This document shows positions 1 through 4,878 of a DNA stretch of 8,705 bases, one piece after another. Position numbers and translations under genes: made by a program. The stretch lies in the NCBI GenBank assembly GCA_943349675.1, contig CALQZN010000026.1:1-8705 (forward strand). Reading direction: 5' to 3'. Below the pieces are notes generated by a model. It did not search any database, was not told the origin of the DNA, and saw nothing but the letters and a program-made list of their open reading frames with translations. How positions within the stretch are numbered: the first letter of the stretch is position 1; each line of letters starts with the position of its first letter. This DNA is from Candidatus Nomurabacteria bacterium (GTDB lineage Bacteria; Patescibacteriota; Minisyncoccia; Phycocordibacterales; SBAW01).

Positions 1-411
1 GCCCTCGCCACTCCGGCGATGGCACAGTCGGGCCCCTCCTGCAAGGGAGGAAAAACCCTGGTGACCGTGCTGGCCCCGGCGATCGGGTACTACGGGCCGA
101 TCTTTTCTACCAACACGAACATGGAGGAGCACTCCTGGTTCTGCGCGGAGTACGGAGGTCAATTCAAAGTCGTAGGGATGTCACATCCCCGACTGGAAAC
201 AGCGGAGGCAACGAAGCAGGTCGCCGCAGCCCTTAATCTTCTTCATAAGAAAGGGGTAGATGCGGCCACACTGGCTGCGGCACTCAAGGCGTTCGACGAC
301 CCGACGACAAAAGGGGCCCTCTTGGTCCTCGTCATGAACGGCGTTCTCTCAACCGACGCCGCGGCTGGGATGAGTCAGGCGAGCGCTTGGCAAAAGAAGT
401 CCGGCGACTGA
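1..411 (+). CDS. Small secreted protein of unknown function, 5'-truncated
   Basis: The reading frame is open from base 1 and ends with TGA at 409-411, so the start lies outside the window. The first visible residues (ALATPAMA, then QSGP) read like the end of a Sec signal peptide with an A-x-A cleavage site just before QSGP. The ATG at 19 would therefore fall inside the signal peptide and is not the likely start. The mature part is about 128 residues, with two cysteines (in SCKGG and WFCAEYGG) that could form a disulfide after export. An alanine-rich, probably helical second half runs from about residue 60. I recognise no family. The gene is richer in G+C than its neighbours (70 of 120 bases at 181-300, against 53 of 120 at 3181-3300). 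It is followed at once by an intrinsic terminator, so it ends its own transcription unit. Secretion is inferred from the visible tail only. Confidence 0.65.
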   Translation, partial: ALATPAMAQSGPSCKGGKTLVTVLAPAIGYYGPIFSTNTNMEEHSWFCAEYGGQFKVVGMSHPRLETAEATKQVAAALNLLHKKGVDAATLAAALKAFDDPTTKGALLVLVMNGVLSTDAAAGMSQASAWQKKSGD

Positions 412-428
412 AACAAGTTGCGCCCAAG

Positions 429-467
429 TCCCCCACCGCACCAGCTGCGCGTGGGGGATGATTTTTT
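429..467 (+). terminator. Intrinsic terminator of the secreted-protein gene
   Basis: An 8-bp G+C-rich stem pairs TCCCCCAC (429-436) with GTGGGGGA (451-458). A smaller internal GCA/TGC pairing lies in the loop, and six T follow at 462-467. It sits 18 nt after the TGA of the first gene, which is standard Rho-independent architecture. Confidence 0.85.
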
Positions 468-516
468 GTTGCCCTCGTCTCTTTTTTTACGTATTGTTGG
501 TCTGTTTAGTTAAAAA

Positions 517-588
517 GCTCTCGTAGTTTAATGGATAAAATGCCTCCCTCCGAAGGAGGCGCTGCAGGTTCGATTCCTGCCGGGAGCA
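517..588 (+). tRNA. tRNA-Arg, anticodon CCG
   Basis: The full cloverleaf can be drawn by hand. The 7-bp acceptor stem pairs 517-523 with 581-587 (one G-U pair). The D stem pairs 526-529 with 538-541 (closing G-U pair) around a GG-containing loop. The anticodon stem pairs 543-547 with 555-559 around loop CTCCGAA, giving CCG at 550-552, which reads the arginine codon CGG. The T stem pairs 564-568 with 576-580 around TTCGATT. The discriminator is A588. The 3' CCA is not encoded (next bases are CA, then AAAT), so CCA must be added enzymatically. The promoter is unclear: TTTAGT at 505-510 is a weak -10 candidate without a convincing -35. Confidence 0.96.
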
Positions 589-611
589 CAAAATCTATAA
601 CCAAATACAAT

Positions 612-639
612 CAAAACCCCGGCAAAAGCCGGGGTTTTG
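612..639. terminator. Bidirectional terminator between tRNA-Arg and rpsT
   Basis: A perfect 12-bp inverted repeat (612-623 with 628-639) has an AAAA loop. The stem carries a GC core (CCCCGGC/GCCGGGG) flanked by A4 on the left and T4 on the right. A U-run therefore forms on the transcript from either strand. It can terminate tRNA-Arg (+) and rpsT (-), which converge here. Confidence 0.9.
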
Positions 640-645
640 TGTAGA

Positions 646-894
646 TTATTTTGCTGGCTTAAGGAGTTTTGCCACCTTTGCCTTGCGACGTGCGGCAGTG
701 TTCTTTTTAAGAAGCTTTGACTTAAGTGCTTTGTCGATCGCCTTGTATGCTGCAGCAAGCGCTGCTTTGTCGCCTTTTGGCGCCAAACGGGCACCTTTGA
801 GTGCGCCGCGAATAGCGTCTTTGCGCTTATTATTCATCGCGTTTTTACGCAACGACTGGCGGTGTGCCTTCTTAGCTCCTTTGGTTATTGCCAT
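646..894 (-). CDS. rpsT: Small ribosomal subunit protein S20 (bS20)
   Basis: This encodes an 82-residue, strongly basic protein that binds 16S rRNA in the 30S subunit. It opens with MAITKGAKKAHRQSLRK and continues with NNKRKDAIRG, matching the usual S20 N-terminal helix. It ends with the lysine-rich C-terminal helix containing NTAARRKAKVAKLLKP. The length is normal for S20 (about 80-90 residues). The ATG at 894 is chosen because the family signature starts there. Upstream in-frame codons would add an unrelated hydrophobic stretch (LLRFLPLL) that crosses the promoter. There is no Shine-Dalgarno sequence before the ATG, and -10-like hexamers lie within 10 nt of it, so the mRNA may be leaderless or nearly so. 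The gene converges on tRNA-Arg through a shared terminator and is divergent from ruvA. Confidence 0.95.
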   Translation of the reverse strand: MAITKGAKKAHRQSLRKNAMNNKRKDAIRGALKGARLAPKGDKAALAAAYKAIDKALKSKLLKKNTAARRKAKVAKLLKPAK

Positions 895-901
895 ATGTAG
901 C

Positions 902-933
902 AGCATAGTACGCAATAGGGGCAAAAAACGCAA
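902..933 (-). promoter_or_regulatory. Candidate rpsT promoter with very short or no leader
   Basis: Two overlapping options read on the minus strand. One is TTGCGT (933-928), a 17-nt spacer and TACTAT (910-905), which leaves a leader of about 4 nt. The other is TATGCT (907-902), 7 nt before the ATG, which gives an essentially leaderless mRNA. Both hexamers match 4 of 6 of the -10 consensus. No SD-like sequence lies between promoter and start. Confidence 0.45.
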
Positions 934-956
934 GAGCCGTTGGCCCATATATACCT

Positions 957-986
957 TTGGTCTGTGGCGAGCAGCTAGAGTATGAT
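957..986 (+). promoter_or_regulatory. Candidate leaderless promoter of ruvA
   Basis: TATGAT (981-986, 5 of 6 to consensus) ends exactly 6 nt before the ATG at 993. A weak -35 (TTGGTC, 957-962) lies 18 nt upstream. This spacing puts +1 on the A of the start codon. The GGAG at 987-990 is only 2 nt from the ATG, too close to act as a normal Shine-Dalgarno sequence. Confidence 0.6.
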
Positions 987-992
987 GGAGAC

Positions 993-1571
993 ATGATAGG
1001 CAAGCTCACGGGGCGATTTGAGGGCACAGTAGAGGGTATGACGCTTATCGACGTCGGTGGTGTAGGATACACCGTGCGCCTCCCCACTGCCGGAGGCAGC
1101 GCCTTTGCACCACAAGAAGGTGTGGATATAGCTCTGTTTATCCATACCGCGGTACGAGAAGACGCCATAGACCTCTATGGCTTCCCCACAAACGAAGAGC
1201 TCCGTTTCTTTAGACAACTCATGAGTGTTTCGGGCATTGGACCTAAAACTGCGATAGGCATTATGAGCGTCGCCGACACCCCTACGTTGAGGCGTGCTAT
1301 TGCTAAAGGCGACGCCGCAGCACTAACCAAAACTTTTGGCATAGGCAAAAAAAATGCCGAGCGTATGGTTGTTGAGCTTCGTGACAAACTCAGCACAGAA
1401 GTGTTAGCGCATTCACCTGAACAAGAAGCGAGTGACGAAGTACTAGAGGCTCTTATGGCACTCGGATATAAAGCAGAAGAAGCGCGACGCGCACTTAAAG
1501 AAGTCGACCCCGCATTGGACACACGCGACAAAATAGCTCATGCACTAAGGAGTTTAGGAACACTGCGATGA
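993..1571 (+). CDS. ruvA: Holliday junction branch migration protein RuvA
   Basis: RuvA binds four-way Holliday junctions as a tetramer and loads the RuvB motor for branch migration in recombinational repair. The 192-residue protein has the standard three-domain order. An N-terminal OB fold opens with MIGKLTGRFEG and ends near residue 63 (DAIDLYGF). Two helix-hairpin-helix DNA-binding motifs follow, GIGPKTA at 81-87 and GIGKKNAE at 116-123. A short linker near 135-147 leads to the C-terminal RuvB-contacting helices, with ALMALGYK at 153-160. Length is normal (about 190-205). The ATG at 993 is chosen over the in-frame ATG at 957 because the family N-terminus begins there and the earlier codon lies upstream of the -10 box. 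The stop overlaps the next gene's start by ATGA (1568-1571). ruvB and ruvC are not in the window. Confidence 0.96.
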   Translation: MIGKLTGRFEGTVEGMTLIDVGGVGYTVRLPTAGGSAFAPQEGVDIALFIHTAVREDAIDLYGFPTNEELRFFRQLMSVSGIGPKTAIGIMSVADTPTLRRAIAKGDAAALTKTFGIGKKNAERMVVELRDKLSTEVLAHSPEQEASDEVLEALMALGYKAEEARRALKEVDPALDTRDKIAHALRSLGTLR

Positions 1572-2833
1572 AAAAACTAATCCCACACAAATTATTAGAC
1601 TGGTATCATCTGCTTTTTGCTTATGGTGGAGCCGTTTTTTACCGCTTCCCTTCTAAACACCTATTCGTAATAGCTGTGACGGGTACCAAGGGCAAGTCGA
1701 CCACCAGCGAGATTATCCGCACAATGTTGACCGAAGCGGGACACAAAGTTGCGCTAGCGTCGACTATCCGTTTTATGATTGGCGACGAGAGCGAGCCAAA
1801 TTTGTTTAAAATGACTATGCCGGGGCGAGCGTACTTACAAAAATTTTTACGTAAAGCACTTGATGCTGGCTGCACACACGCAGTTATTGAAATGACATCC
1901 GAAGGGGCCCGCCAATTTAGACACAAAGGTATAGACCTAGACGCACTTGTATTTACCAACCTACAGCCCGAGCATTTGGAATCACATGGCAGCATAGAGG
2001 CCTACGCAGCTGCAAAGCTGTCGCTAGCCAAACATCTAGCCGAGTCGCCAAAACACCCTCGCTACATAGTGGCCAACATAGACGACACCTACGGCCAAGC
2101 ATTTCTAGACATACCTGTAGAGGTACGTGCGCCATTTAGTCTTGCCGATGCCGACCCCTACACCGCAGACGACACGAGTGTGCGTTTTATGTTTAAACCT
2201 ACCCGATTGGCCGGCGGGAAAGGAGAACTTTTTACGGCTCCACTCCCAGGGTTATTTAATCTTAAAAACATATTAGGAGCATTGACGCTCTGCGAAGCTA
2301 TGGGTATATCGCGCAGCACCATGCAGCGAGCTCTCACCCGCATTTCTCCCATTGCTGGCCGTGCCGAGCGTGTGTCGCGCGGGCAAAACTTTACTGTTGT
2401 GATTGACTACGCCCATACTCCGGACTCACTGCAAGCATTGTTTGAAACGTACAAAAAACCGGGCAGCCGCCTTATTGCTGTTATGGGCTCAACCGGTGGC
2501 GGCCGCGACCAATGGAAGCGTCCACAAATGGGCAAAATCGCAGACGACTTGTGTGACGTGATTATTTTAGCAAACGAAGACCCGTACGACGAAGACCCTA
2601 AGGACATTGTTGATGCTATTGCAGAGGGCATCACTAAACACAAACCCTACATTATCTTGGACCGTCGTACCGCCATCCACGAAGCCGTGCGCGAAGCGCG
2701 AGGAGGTGACGCAGTGCTCATCACTGGCAAAGGTACTGACCCCTACATTATGGGGCCAAGGGGTAGCAAGCAAGCGTGGAGCGACAAAAAAGTCGCTGAA
2801 GAAGAGCTGGATAAACTCCTGCACAAAAAATAG
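1568..2833 (+). CDS. MurE-type Mur ligase lacking the N-terminal UDP-binding domain
   Basis: A 421-residue ATP-dependent amino-acid ligase of the Mur family, closest by motif to UDP-MurNAc-tripeptide synthetase (MurE), which adds the third residue of the peptidoglycan stem peptide. Visible motifs are the P-loop GTKGKST (39-45), IEMTSEG (107-113), TNLQPEHLESH (130-140), PGLFNLKNILGAL (227-239), AGRAERV (263-269), DYAHTPDSL (280-288), GSTGGGRDQWKRP (307-319) and GKGTD (387-391). Classical MurE is about 490 residues. Here the roughly 90-residue N-terminal domain that grips UDP-MurNAc is replaced by about 35 residues with a hydrophobic, aromatic stretch (WYHLLFAYGGAVFY). At the DNPR position that marks meso-diaminopimelate specificity the protein has EDPY (337-340), so the amino acid added is uncertain. 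Translation is probably coupled to ruvA by the ATGA overlap, with AGGA at 1556-1559 as a possible ribosome site. MurE-like is solid; exact substrate is inference. Confidence 0.88.
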   Translation: MKKLIPHKLLDWYHLLFAYGGAVFYRFPSKHLFVIAVTGTKGKSTTSEIIRTMLTEAGHKVALASTIRFMIGDESEPNLFKMTMPGRAYLQKFLRKALDAGCTHAVIEMTSEGARQFRHKGIDLDALVFTNLQPEHLESHGSIEAYAAAKLSLAKHLAESPKHPRYIVANIDDTYGQAFLDIPVEVRAPFSLADADPYTADDTSVRFMFKPTRLAGGKGELFTAPLPGLFNLKNILGALTLCEAMGISRSTMQRALTRISPIAGRAERVSRGQNFTVVIDYAHTPDSLQALFETYKKPGSRLIAVMGSTGGGRDQWKRPQMGKIADDLCDVIILANEDPYDEDPKDIVDAIAEGITKHKPYIILDRRTAIHEAVREARGGDAVLITGKGTDPYIMGPRGSKQAWSDKKVAEEELDKLLHKK

Positions 2834-2848
2834 CAGACACGGTAGTAT
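2820..2848 (+). promoter_or_regulatory. Candidate leaderless promoter of the small membrane protein gene
   Basis: TAGTAT (2843-2848) lies exactly 6 nt before the ATG at 2855. TGCACA (2820-2825, 4 of 6 to the -35 consensus) lies 17 nt further upstream, at the 3' end of the murE-like gene. GGG at 2851-2853 is 1 nt from the ATG, too near for a usual SD. Confidence 0.45.
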
Positions 2849-2854
2849 AAGGGT

Positions 2855-3061
2855 ATGGCAGACGAAAAAGAGGCTGCGGGTAATCCGTACGAACCCGTAC
2901 TACTCATAGTGGGACTACTAGCAGTTCTTGGTGTGTTGTGGTGGATGCAAGGAGGGCCACAAAAAGGGGTACCAAAAAACATGTTTCTTGCCCCAACAGT
3001 TCCAACACCTCAAGGCGGCGCTCCAGAAGATTACTCACCTCAAGATATTGGTGGCCAATAA
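2855..3061 (+). CDS. Small single-span membrane protein, unknown function
   Basis: This 68-residue protein is not assigned to a family. Residues 1-13 are polar and acidic (MADEKEAAGNPYE). Residues about 14-32 form one hydrophobic segment ending in WWM (PVLLIVGLLAVLGVLWWMQ). The remaining 35 residues are rich in proline, glycine and glutamine, look unstructured, and end in DIGGQ. The segment fits a membrane anchor; topology is not certain because both flanks are weakly charged. The gene sits 21 nt after the murE-like gene and 3 nt before the DoxX-like gene, so it is probably co-transcribed with the latter. The start has a -10-like hexamer 6 nt upstream. The short length leaves some doubt, but clean packing between two good genes supports it as real. 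Confidence 0.7.
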   Translation: MADEKEAAGNPYEPVLLIVGLLAVLGVLWWMQGGPQKGVPKNMFLAPTVPTPQGGAPEDYSPQDIGGQ

Positions 3062-3064
3062 TAT

Positions 3065-3469
3065 ATGCCTGTAAACCCCTTCCCTGATCTGCTTACATAC
3101 GCGCTTCTTACCCCTCTTATACTACGAGTAACCGCTGCAGCTTTTTTTGCATATCTAGCCACGCACCATTTTCGTAATAAAAAAACTGCCGCACCCGAGC
3201 TCTCTATTTTAAATCAACACACAGCAGTCTTTGCACTGGGTGTATATGCACTTATTGAGGCACTGGTTGCTATAGGCCTTTTTCTTGGCTTCTACACACA
3301 AATAGCAGCCTTGGTTGGCCTTGTTGCGTGTCTTAAAGTTCTTTTTTTGCGTCGCGGGTTGCACCACTTGGCACCACTCACCCGAAGCACCTACATCTTA
3401 TTAGGCATCATTTGTTTGTCACTTTTGTTTACTGGAGCTGGTGCATTCGCGTTTGATTTGCCTTTGTAG
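3065..3469 (+). CDS. DoxX-family integral membrane protein
   Basis: A 134-residue, four-helix membrane protein. Hydrophobic segments are at about 10-33, 54-75, 77-95 and 109-130. The pattern matches the DoxX/DoxD-like family. An LRVTAAAFF helix comes first, the middle pair EALVAIGLFLGFYTQIAAL carries a glycine-rich GLFLGF turn, and the last helix ends in GAGAFAFDLPL, resembling the GxGxxSLD ending of DoxX proteins. Members of this family are membrane components of varied and mostly unproven function, some linked to quinone or thiol redox chemistry. No cofactor-binding residues can be pointed out here. The start is 3 nt after the stop of the small membrane protein, with GGTGG at 3050-3054 as a possible ribosome site. 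The pair may act together at the membrane, which is inference. Confidence 0.75.
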   Translation: MPVNPFPDLLTYALLTPLILRVTAAAFFAYLATHHFRNKKTAAPELSILNQHTAVFALGVYALIEALVAIGLFLGFYTQIAALVGLVACLKVLFLRRGLHHLAPLTRSTYILLGIICLSLLFTGAGAFAFDLPL

Positions 3470-3475
3470 TACAAC
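3470..3475 (+). promoter_or_regulatory. Weak -10-like hexamer before the SpoU methyltransferase
   Basis: TACAAC (4 of 6 to consensus) lies exactly 6 nt before the GTG at 3482. No convincing -35 is seen. It is listed because the spacing repeats that of other starts in the window; the gene may simply be read from upstream. Confidence 0.25.
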
Positions 3476-3481
3476 AGTGGA

Positions 3482-3961
3482 GTGATTCTTTTACTGCACA
3501 ACATCCGTAGTGTCCACAACGTTGGGTCTATATTTCGCACCGCCGACGCAGCGGGAGTTAAACGTGTTATTTTGTCGGGATACTCCCCCACCCCGCTCGA
3601 CCGCTTTGGCCGCGAGCGGGGTGATTTTGCAAAAGTGTCCTTGGGGGCCGAGAAAACCGTACCGTGGGAATATGTTGAAACACTGGAACCCATGCTCGCA
3701 CAATTGAGGCAAGAAGACTACTGTATCCTAGCGCTCGAGCAAGCACCAAACTCGATAGATTTGTTTGACTTTAAAATACCAACAACAAGGCCACTAGCGT
3801 TACTTGTAGGCAATGAAGTAGAAGGGGTCTCCCCCACACTGCTCGAACAAGCTGAGGTGATTTTAGAAATCCCCATGCGCGGCAAAAAAGAGTCGCTTAA
3901 TGTGAGTGTTGCGACAGGTGTGGCATTGTTTGTACTAAGCAACCAACTTAAAAATCAATAA
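3482..3961 (+). CDS. SpoU/TrmH-family RNA 2'-O-methyltransferase
   Basis: A 159-residue SPOUT-superfamily enzyme that transfers a methyl group from S-adenosylmethionine to a ribose 2'-OH of tRNA or rRNA, forming a trefoil knot as a dimer. All three family motifs are present. Motif 1 is NIRSVHNVGSIFRTAD (7-22), with the catalytic-type arginine R19. Motif 2 is LLVGNEVEGV (107-116). Motif 3 is EIPMRGKKESLNVSVATGVAL (129-149). Length matches a minimal TrmH/TrmL-like catalytic domain without extra RNA-binding domains, so the exact RNA target cannot be told. The GTG start at 3482 is chosen because it gives the family N-terminus (ILLLHNIRS) with nothing extra and follows the DoxX-like gene by 12 nt. 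No terminator is visible before tRNA-Lys, 56 nt downstream. Confidence 0.9.
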   Translation: MILLLHNIRSVHNVGSIFRTADAAGVKRVILSGYSPTPLDRFGRERGDFAKVSLGAEKTVPWEYVETLEPMLAQLRQEDYCILALEQAPNSIDLFDFKIPTTRPLALLVGNEVEGVSPTLLEQAEVILEIPMRGKKESLNVSVATGVALFVLSNQLKNQ

Positions 3962-3979
3962 CCATCGAAAAACAAAATA

Positions 3980-4008
3980 TTCGCAAAAACCCTTTCTTTT
4001 GCTATAGT
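3980..4008 (+). promoter_or_regulatory. Promoter of tRNA-Lys
   Basis: TTCGCA (3980-3985, 4 of 6) and TATAGT (4003-4008, 5 of 6) are separated by 17 nt. Transcription would begin near 4015, just before the tRNA at 4018. Confidence 0.6.
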
Positions 4009-4017
4009 GCAGCATAT

Positions 4018-4093
4018 CCGCCCATAGCTCAGTTGGTAGAGCAGCTCCCTTTTAAGGAGATGGTCCCAGGTTCGAATCCTGGTGGGCGGACCA
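4018..4093 (+). tRNA. tRNA-Lys, anticodon TTT
   Basis: A complete 76-nt cloverleaf with an encoded 3' CCA. The acceptor stem pairs 4018-4024 with 4083-4089 perfectly and A4090 is the discriminator. The D stem pairs 4027-4030 with 4039-4042 around AGTTGGTA. The anticodon loop is CTTTTAA with TTT at 4051-4053, reading lysine codons AAA/AAG. The T stem pairs 4066-4070 with 4078-4082 around TTCGAAT. The outermost anticodon-stem pair is a G4044/A4060 mismatch. CCA is encoded here but not in tRNA-Arg. Confidence 0.97.
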
Positions 4094-4101
4094 AGTCACA
4101 A

Positions 4102-4110
4102 TTATCCACA
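4102..4110 (+). promoter_or_regulatory. Exact consensus DnaA box
   Basis: TTATCCACA matches the strongest bacterial DnaA-binding 9-mer without mismatch. It is in the short gap between tRNA-Lys and the convergent FecR-like gene, beside a stem-loop. It is alone: no second exact copy was noticed, and there is no dnaA or dnaN gene or AT-rich unwinding region here, so an origin is not claimed. Chance expectation for one exact 9-mer over both strands of this window is about 0.07. Confidence 0.4.
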
Positions 4111-4117
4111 GTTTTGC

Positions 4118-4140
4118 TTACAAAGGACTGACCTTTGTAA
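4118..4140. terminator. Stem-loop between tRNA-Lys and the FecR-like gene
   Basis: A perfect 9-bp inverted repeat (TTACAAAGG 4118-4126 with CCTTTGTAA 4132-4140) has a 5-nt loop. It ends next to the stop codon of the minus-strand gene. Neither strand has a good T-run after it, so it is an imperfect intrinsic terminator. Position between two convergent units is the main support. Confidence 0.5.
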
Positions 4141-4141
4141 A

Positions 4142-4843
4142 TTACTCGTCTATGGACTCAGGGACGGTAAAACCGGTGCCGGCAGAAACGTTTGTTTTGC
4201 CGCTTCGTTTCATTGTCACAACAGCTTCGCTGTTTGTCCCAACTTCGACTTTATCTCCTACATACAAAGCCTCGCCGGGCAGGGCCCATCGGGGTTCCCC
4301 GCCACGGATAAGACGGGCTTCTCCTGTCAAAGACGTAATGTTCCCTTGTACGGGGTCGACAACTGGGTCTAATTTTGTAAGCACAACAGTCCCCTTACAC
4401 TCGTAGTTGTCACCCCATGTCCCTTCCCCTTTTCCGTTTAGAATTTTGCCCTTTATTGTACCTTTGTGTACTCCCGCGGTAGAAAAAGTACCAGACCATG
4501 TGCCATTTTCTACAATACTTGCGCGTATACCAACCGAAGATCCAAACGACCCGAGTGAGCCAGAAAACCGTCCGTCCTTCACTCGGACACTCCCCTCTAC
4601 GCTAGCACATTTCCCCAATTCAGATTCTACAATTGATGGCACGAGGTACATGTTCCAGTACCCCTCAAACTTTTGTAAATACGGCGTGCTGGACAGACCA
4701 CCAAATCCCAAATCTCTTTCGACTTTATATAAAAAAGAGTATATAGGCTGTGGCACCAATCCCAACCCTGCCACAATGGCCACACCAATTGCTGAAAAAC
4801 AAATAATGACGACGGTTATAAGGAATCCTTTTACGTGGTGCAT
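4142..4843 (-). CDS. Membrane-anchored envelope protein with C-terminal FecR-like domain
   Basis: A 233-residue protein with three parts. Residues about 5-30 are a hydrophobic segment after MHHVK, a signal anchor that would place the rest outside the membrane. Residues about 60-156 are a glycine/serine-rich beta region with recurring G-x-W/F-S-G turns (DGRFSGS, GTWSGTF, GEGTWGD) and two cysteines, C79 and C149, that could pair. Residues about 166-228 resemble the FecR domain: SLTGEARLIRGG, then LPGEALYVGDKVEVG and SEAVVTMKRSG. FecR domains occur in iron-signalling regulators and in many surface proteins. No sigma factor or TonB receptor is nearby, so iron signalling is not supported and a structural or sensing envelope role is more likely. 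A perfect TATAAT lies 7 nt upstream, and the gene starts 8 nt after the holA-like stop. Confidence 0.75.
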   Translation of the reverse strand: MHHVKGFLITVVIICFSAIGVAIVAGLGLVPQPIYSFLYKVERDLGFGGLSSTPYLQKFEGYWNMYLVPSIVESELGKCASVEGSVRVKDGRFSGSLGSFGSSVGIRASIVENGTWSGTFSTAGVHKGTIKGKILNGKGEGTWGDNYECKGTVVLTKLDPVVDPVQGNITSLTGEARLIRGGEPRWALPGEALYVGDKVEVGTNSEAVVTMKRSGKTNVSAGTGFTVPESIDE

Positions 4844-4850
4844 AGAGTTG

Positions 4851-4878
4851 ATTATACCTTCAAGACAAAACGCTCCAA
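4851..4878 (-). promoter_or_regulatory. Promoter of the FecR-like gene, overlapping the holA-like stop
   Basis: On the minus strand a perfect TATAAT (4856-4851) is 7 nt before the ATG at 4843. A weak -35, TTGGAG (4878-4873), lies 16 nt upstream. The -10 box contains the TAA stop of the holA-like gene (4854-4852). Transcription would start at or one base before the start codon. Confidence 0.6.

Noticed and set aside
646..985. Frames on both strands overlapping rpsT and its upstream region
   Set aside because: The S20 frame is unmistakable. Its upstream extension to 948 adds a hydrophobic leader that S20 proteins do not have and crosses the promoter.
957..992. Upstream in-frame ATG start for ruvA at 957
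   Set aside because: The RuvA N-terminus begins at 993, and the upstream codons run through the -10 hexamer.
1122..1145. Near-match DnaA boxes (TGTGGATAT, TTATCCATA) in ruvA
   Set aside because: Each has one mismatch, lies within conserved coding sequence, and is expected by chance.
4094..4141. Replication origin at the DnaA box
   Set aside because: There is only one exact box, no dnaA, dnaN or rpmH nearby, and no AT-rich repeats, so the evidence is insufficient.
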